A DNA stretch of 64,000 bases from contig CM062215.1 of assembly GCA_031216445.1 (NCBI GenBank), positions 7,958,001-8,022,000 on the forward strand, given 5' to 3'. The notes beneath the pieces were generated by a model. That model had not been told where the DNA came from. It made no database searches and saw nothing but the letters and a program-made list of their open reading frames with translations. The position numbers were made by a program, and so were the translations under genes. The stretch comes from Lateolabrax maculatus (lineage: Eukaryota > Chordata > Actinopteri > Acropomatiformes > Lateolabracidae). Positions 63,926-64,000 of the stretch are shown one piece after another. Each line of letters starts with the position of its first letter. Positions within the stretch are counted from its first letter, which is position 1.

Positions 63926-64000
63926 GGTATTAACTGTGTAACATTGTTCTACCCCCCACCCCACCCCCTGTTTTAAATCAATCCTAGCTAATTATTTCCT

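Overview
The window reads as a ray-finned (teleost, probably percomorph) nuclear genome segment. It has vertebrate split genes with GT-AG introns, dense CA/GA microsatellites, and several dispersed repeats that I recognise from perch-like fish. No prokaryotic, viral or plasmid gene is visible.

Right half: the minus strand carries a complete 30-coding-exon kdm6a (UTX, H3K27 demethylase), ATG at 60126 and TGA at 34199. I reconstructed it exon by exon; all junctions keep frame, giving 1,482 codons (1,481 aa). A short interval of about 0.95 kb separates it from fundc1 (mitophagy receptor, plus strand, 61076-63759, five exons), so the two share a divergent promoter region. KDM6A and FUNDC1 are also close neighbours on human Xp11.3.

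Left half: 1-33000 contains no protein gene I can support, but it is not empty. At 32.38-32.86 kb on the plus strand sit mir-222 and mir-221, whose mature 3p sequences match the vertebrate miRNAs base for base. A CpG-rich segment at 25.3-26.6 kb holds a strong splice donor (25617/25618) and a strong acceptor lies at 31769/31770. Together they suggest the first and last exons of a pri-miR-222/221 host RNA. That transcript converges tail to tail on kdm6a, and back-to-back poly(A) signals lie near 33.0 kb. The rest of the left half is AT-rich sequence with microsatellites, several old transposon-derived repeats, a decayed LINE with a recognisable YADD motif, and a few stretches that look like conserved non-coding elements.

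Functionally the window combines a chromatin demethylase, an outer-mitochondrial-membrane receptor and a growth/vascular miRNA pair. The human neighbourhood has the same three loci, but there, as I recall, mir-221/222 lies several hundred kb from KDM6A; here it is about 0.1-0.2 kb beyond the likely kdm6a 3' end. The most notable protein-level observation is in the Kdm6a catalytic domain. The iron triad is intact, but two side chains known to bind 2-oxoglutarate in human KDM6A (T1143, S1154) are Ile and Ala here.
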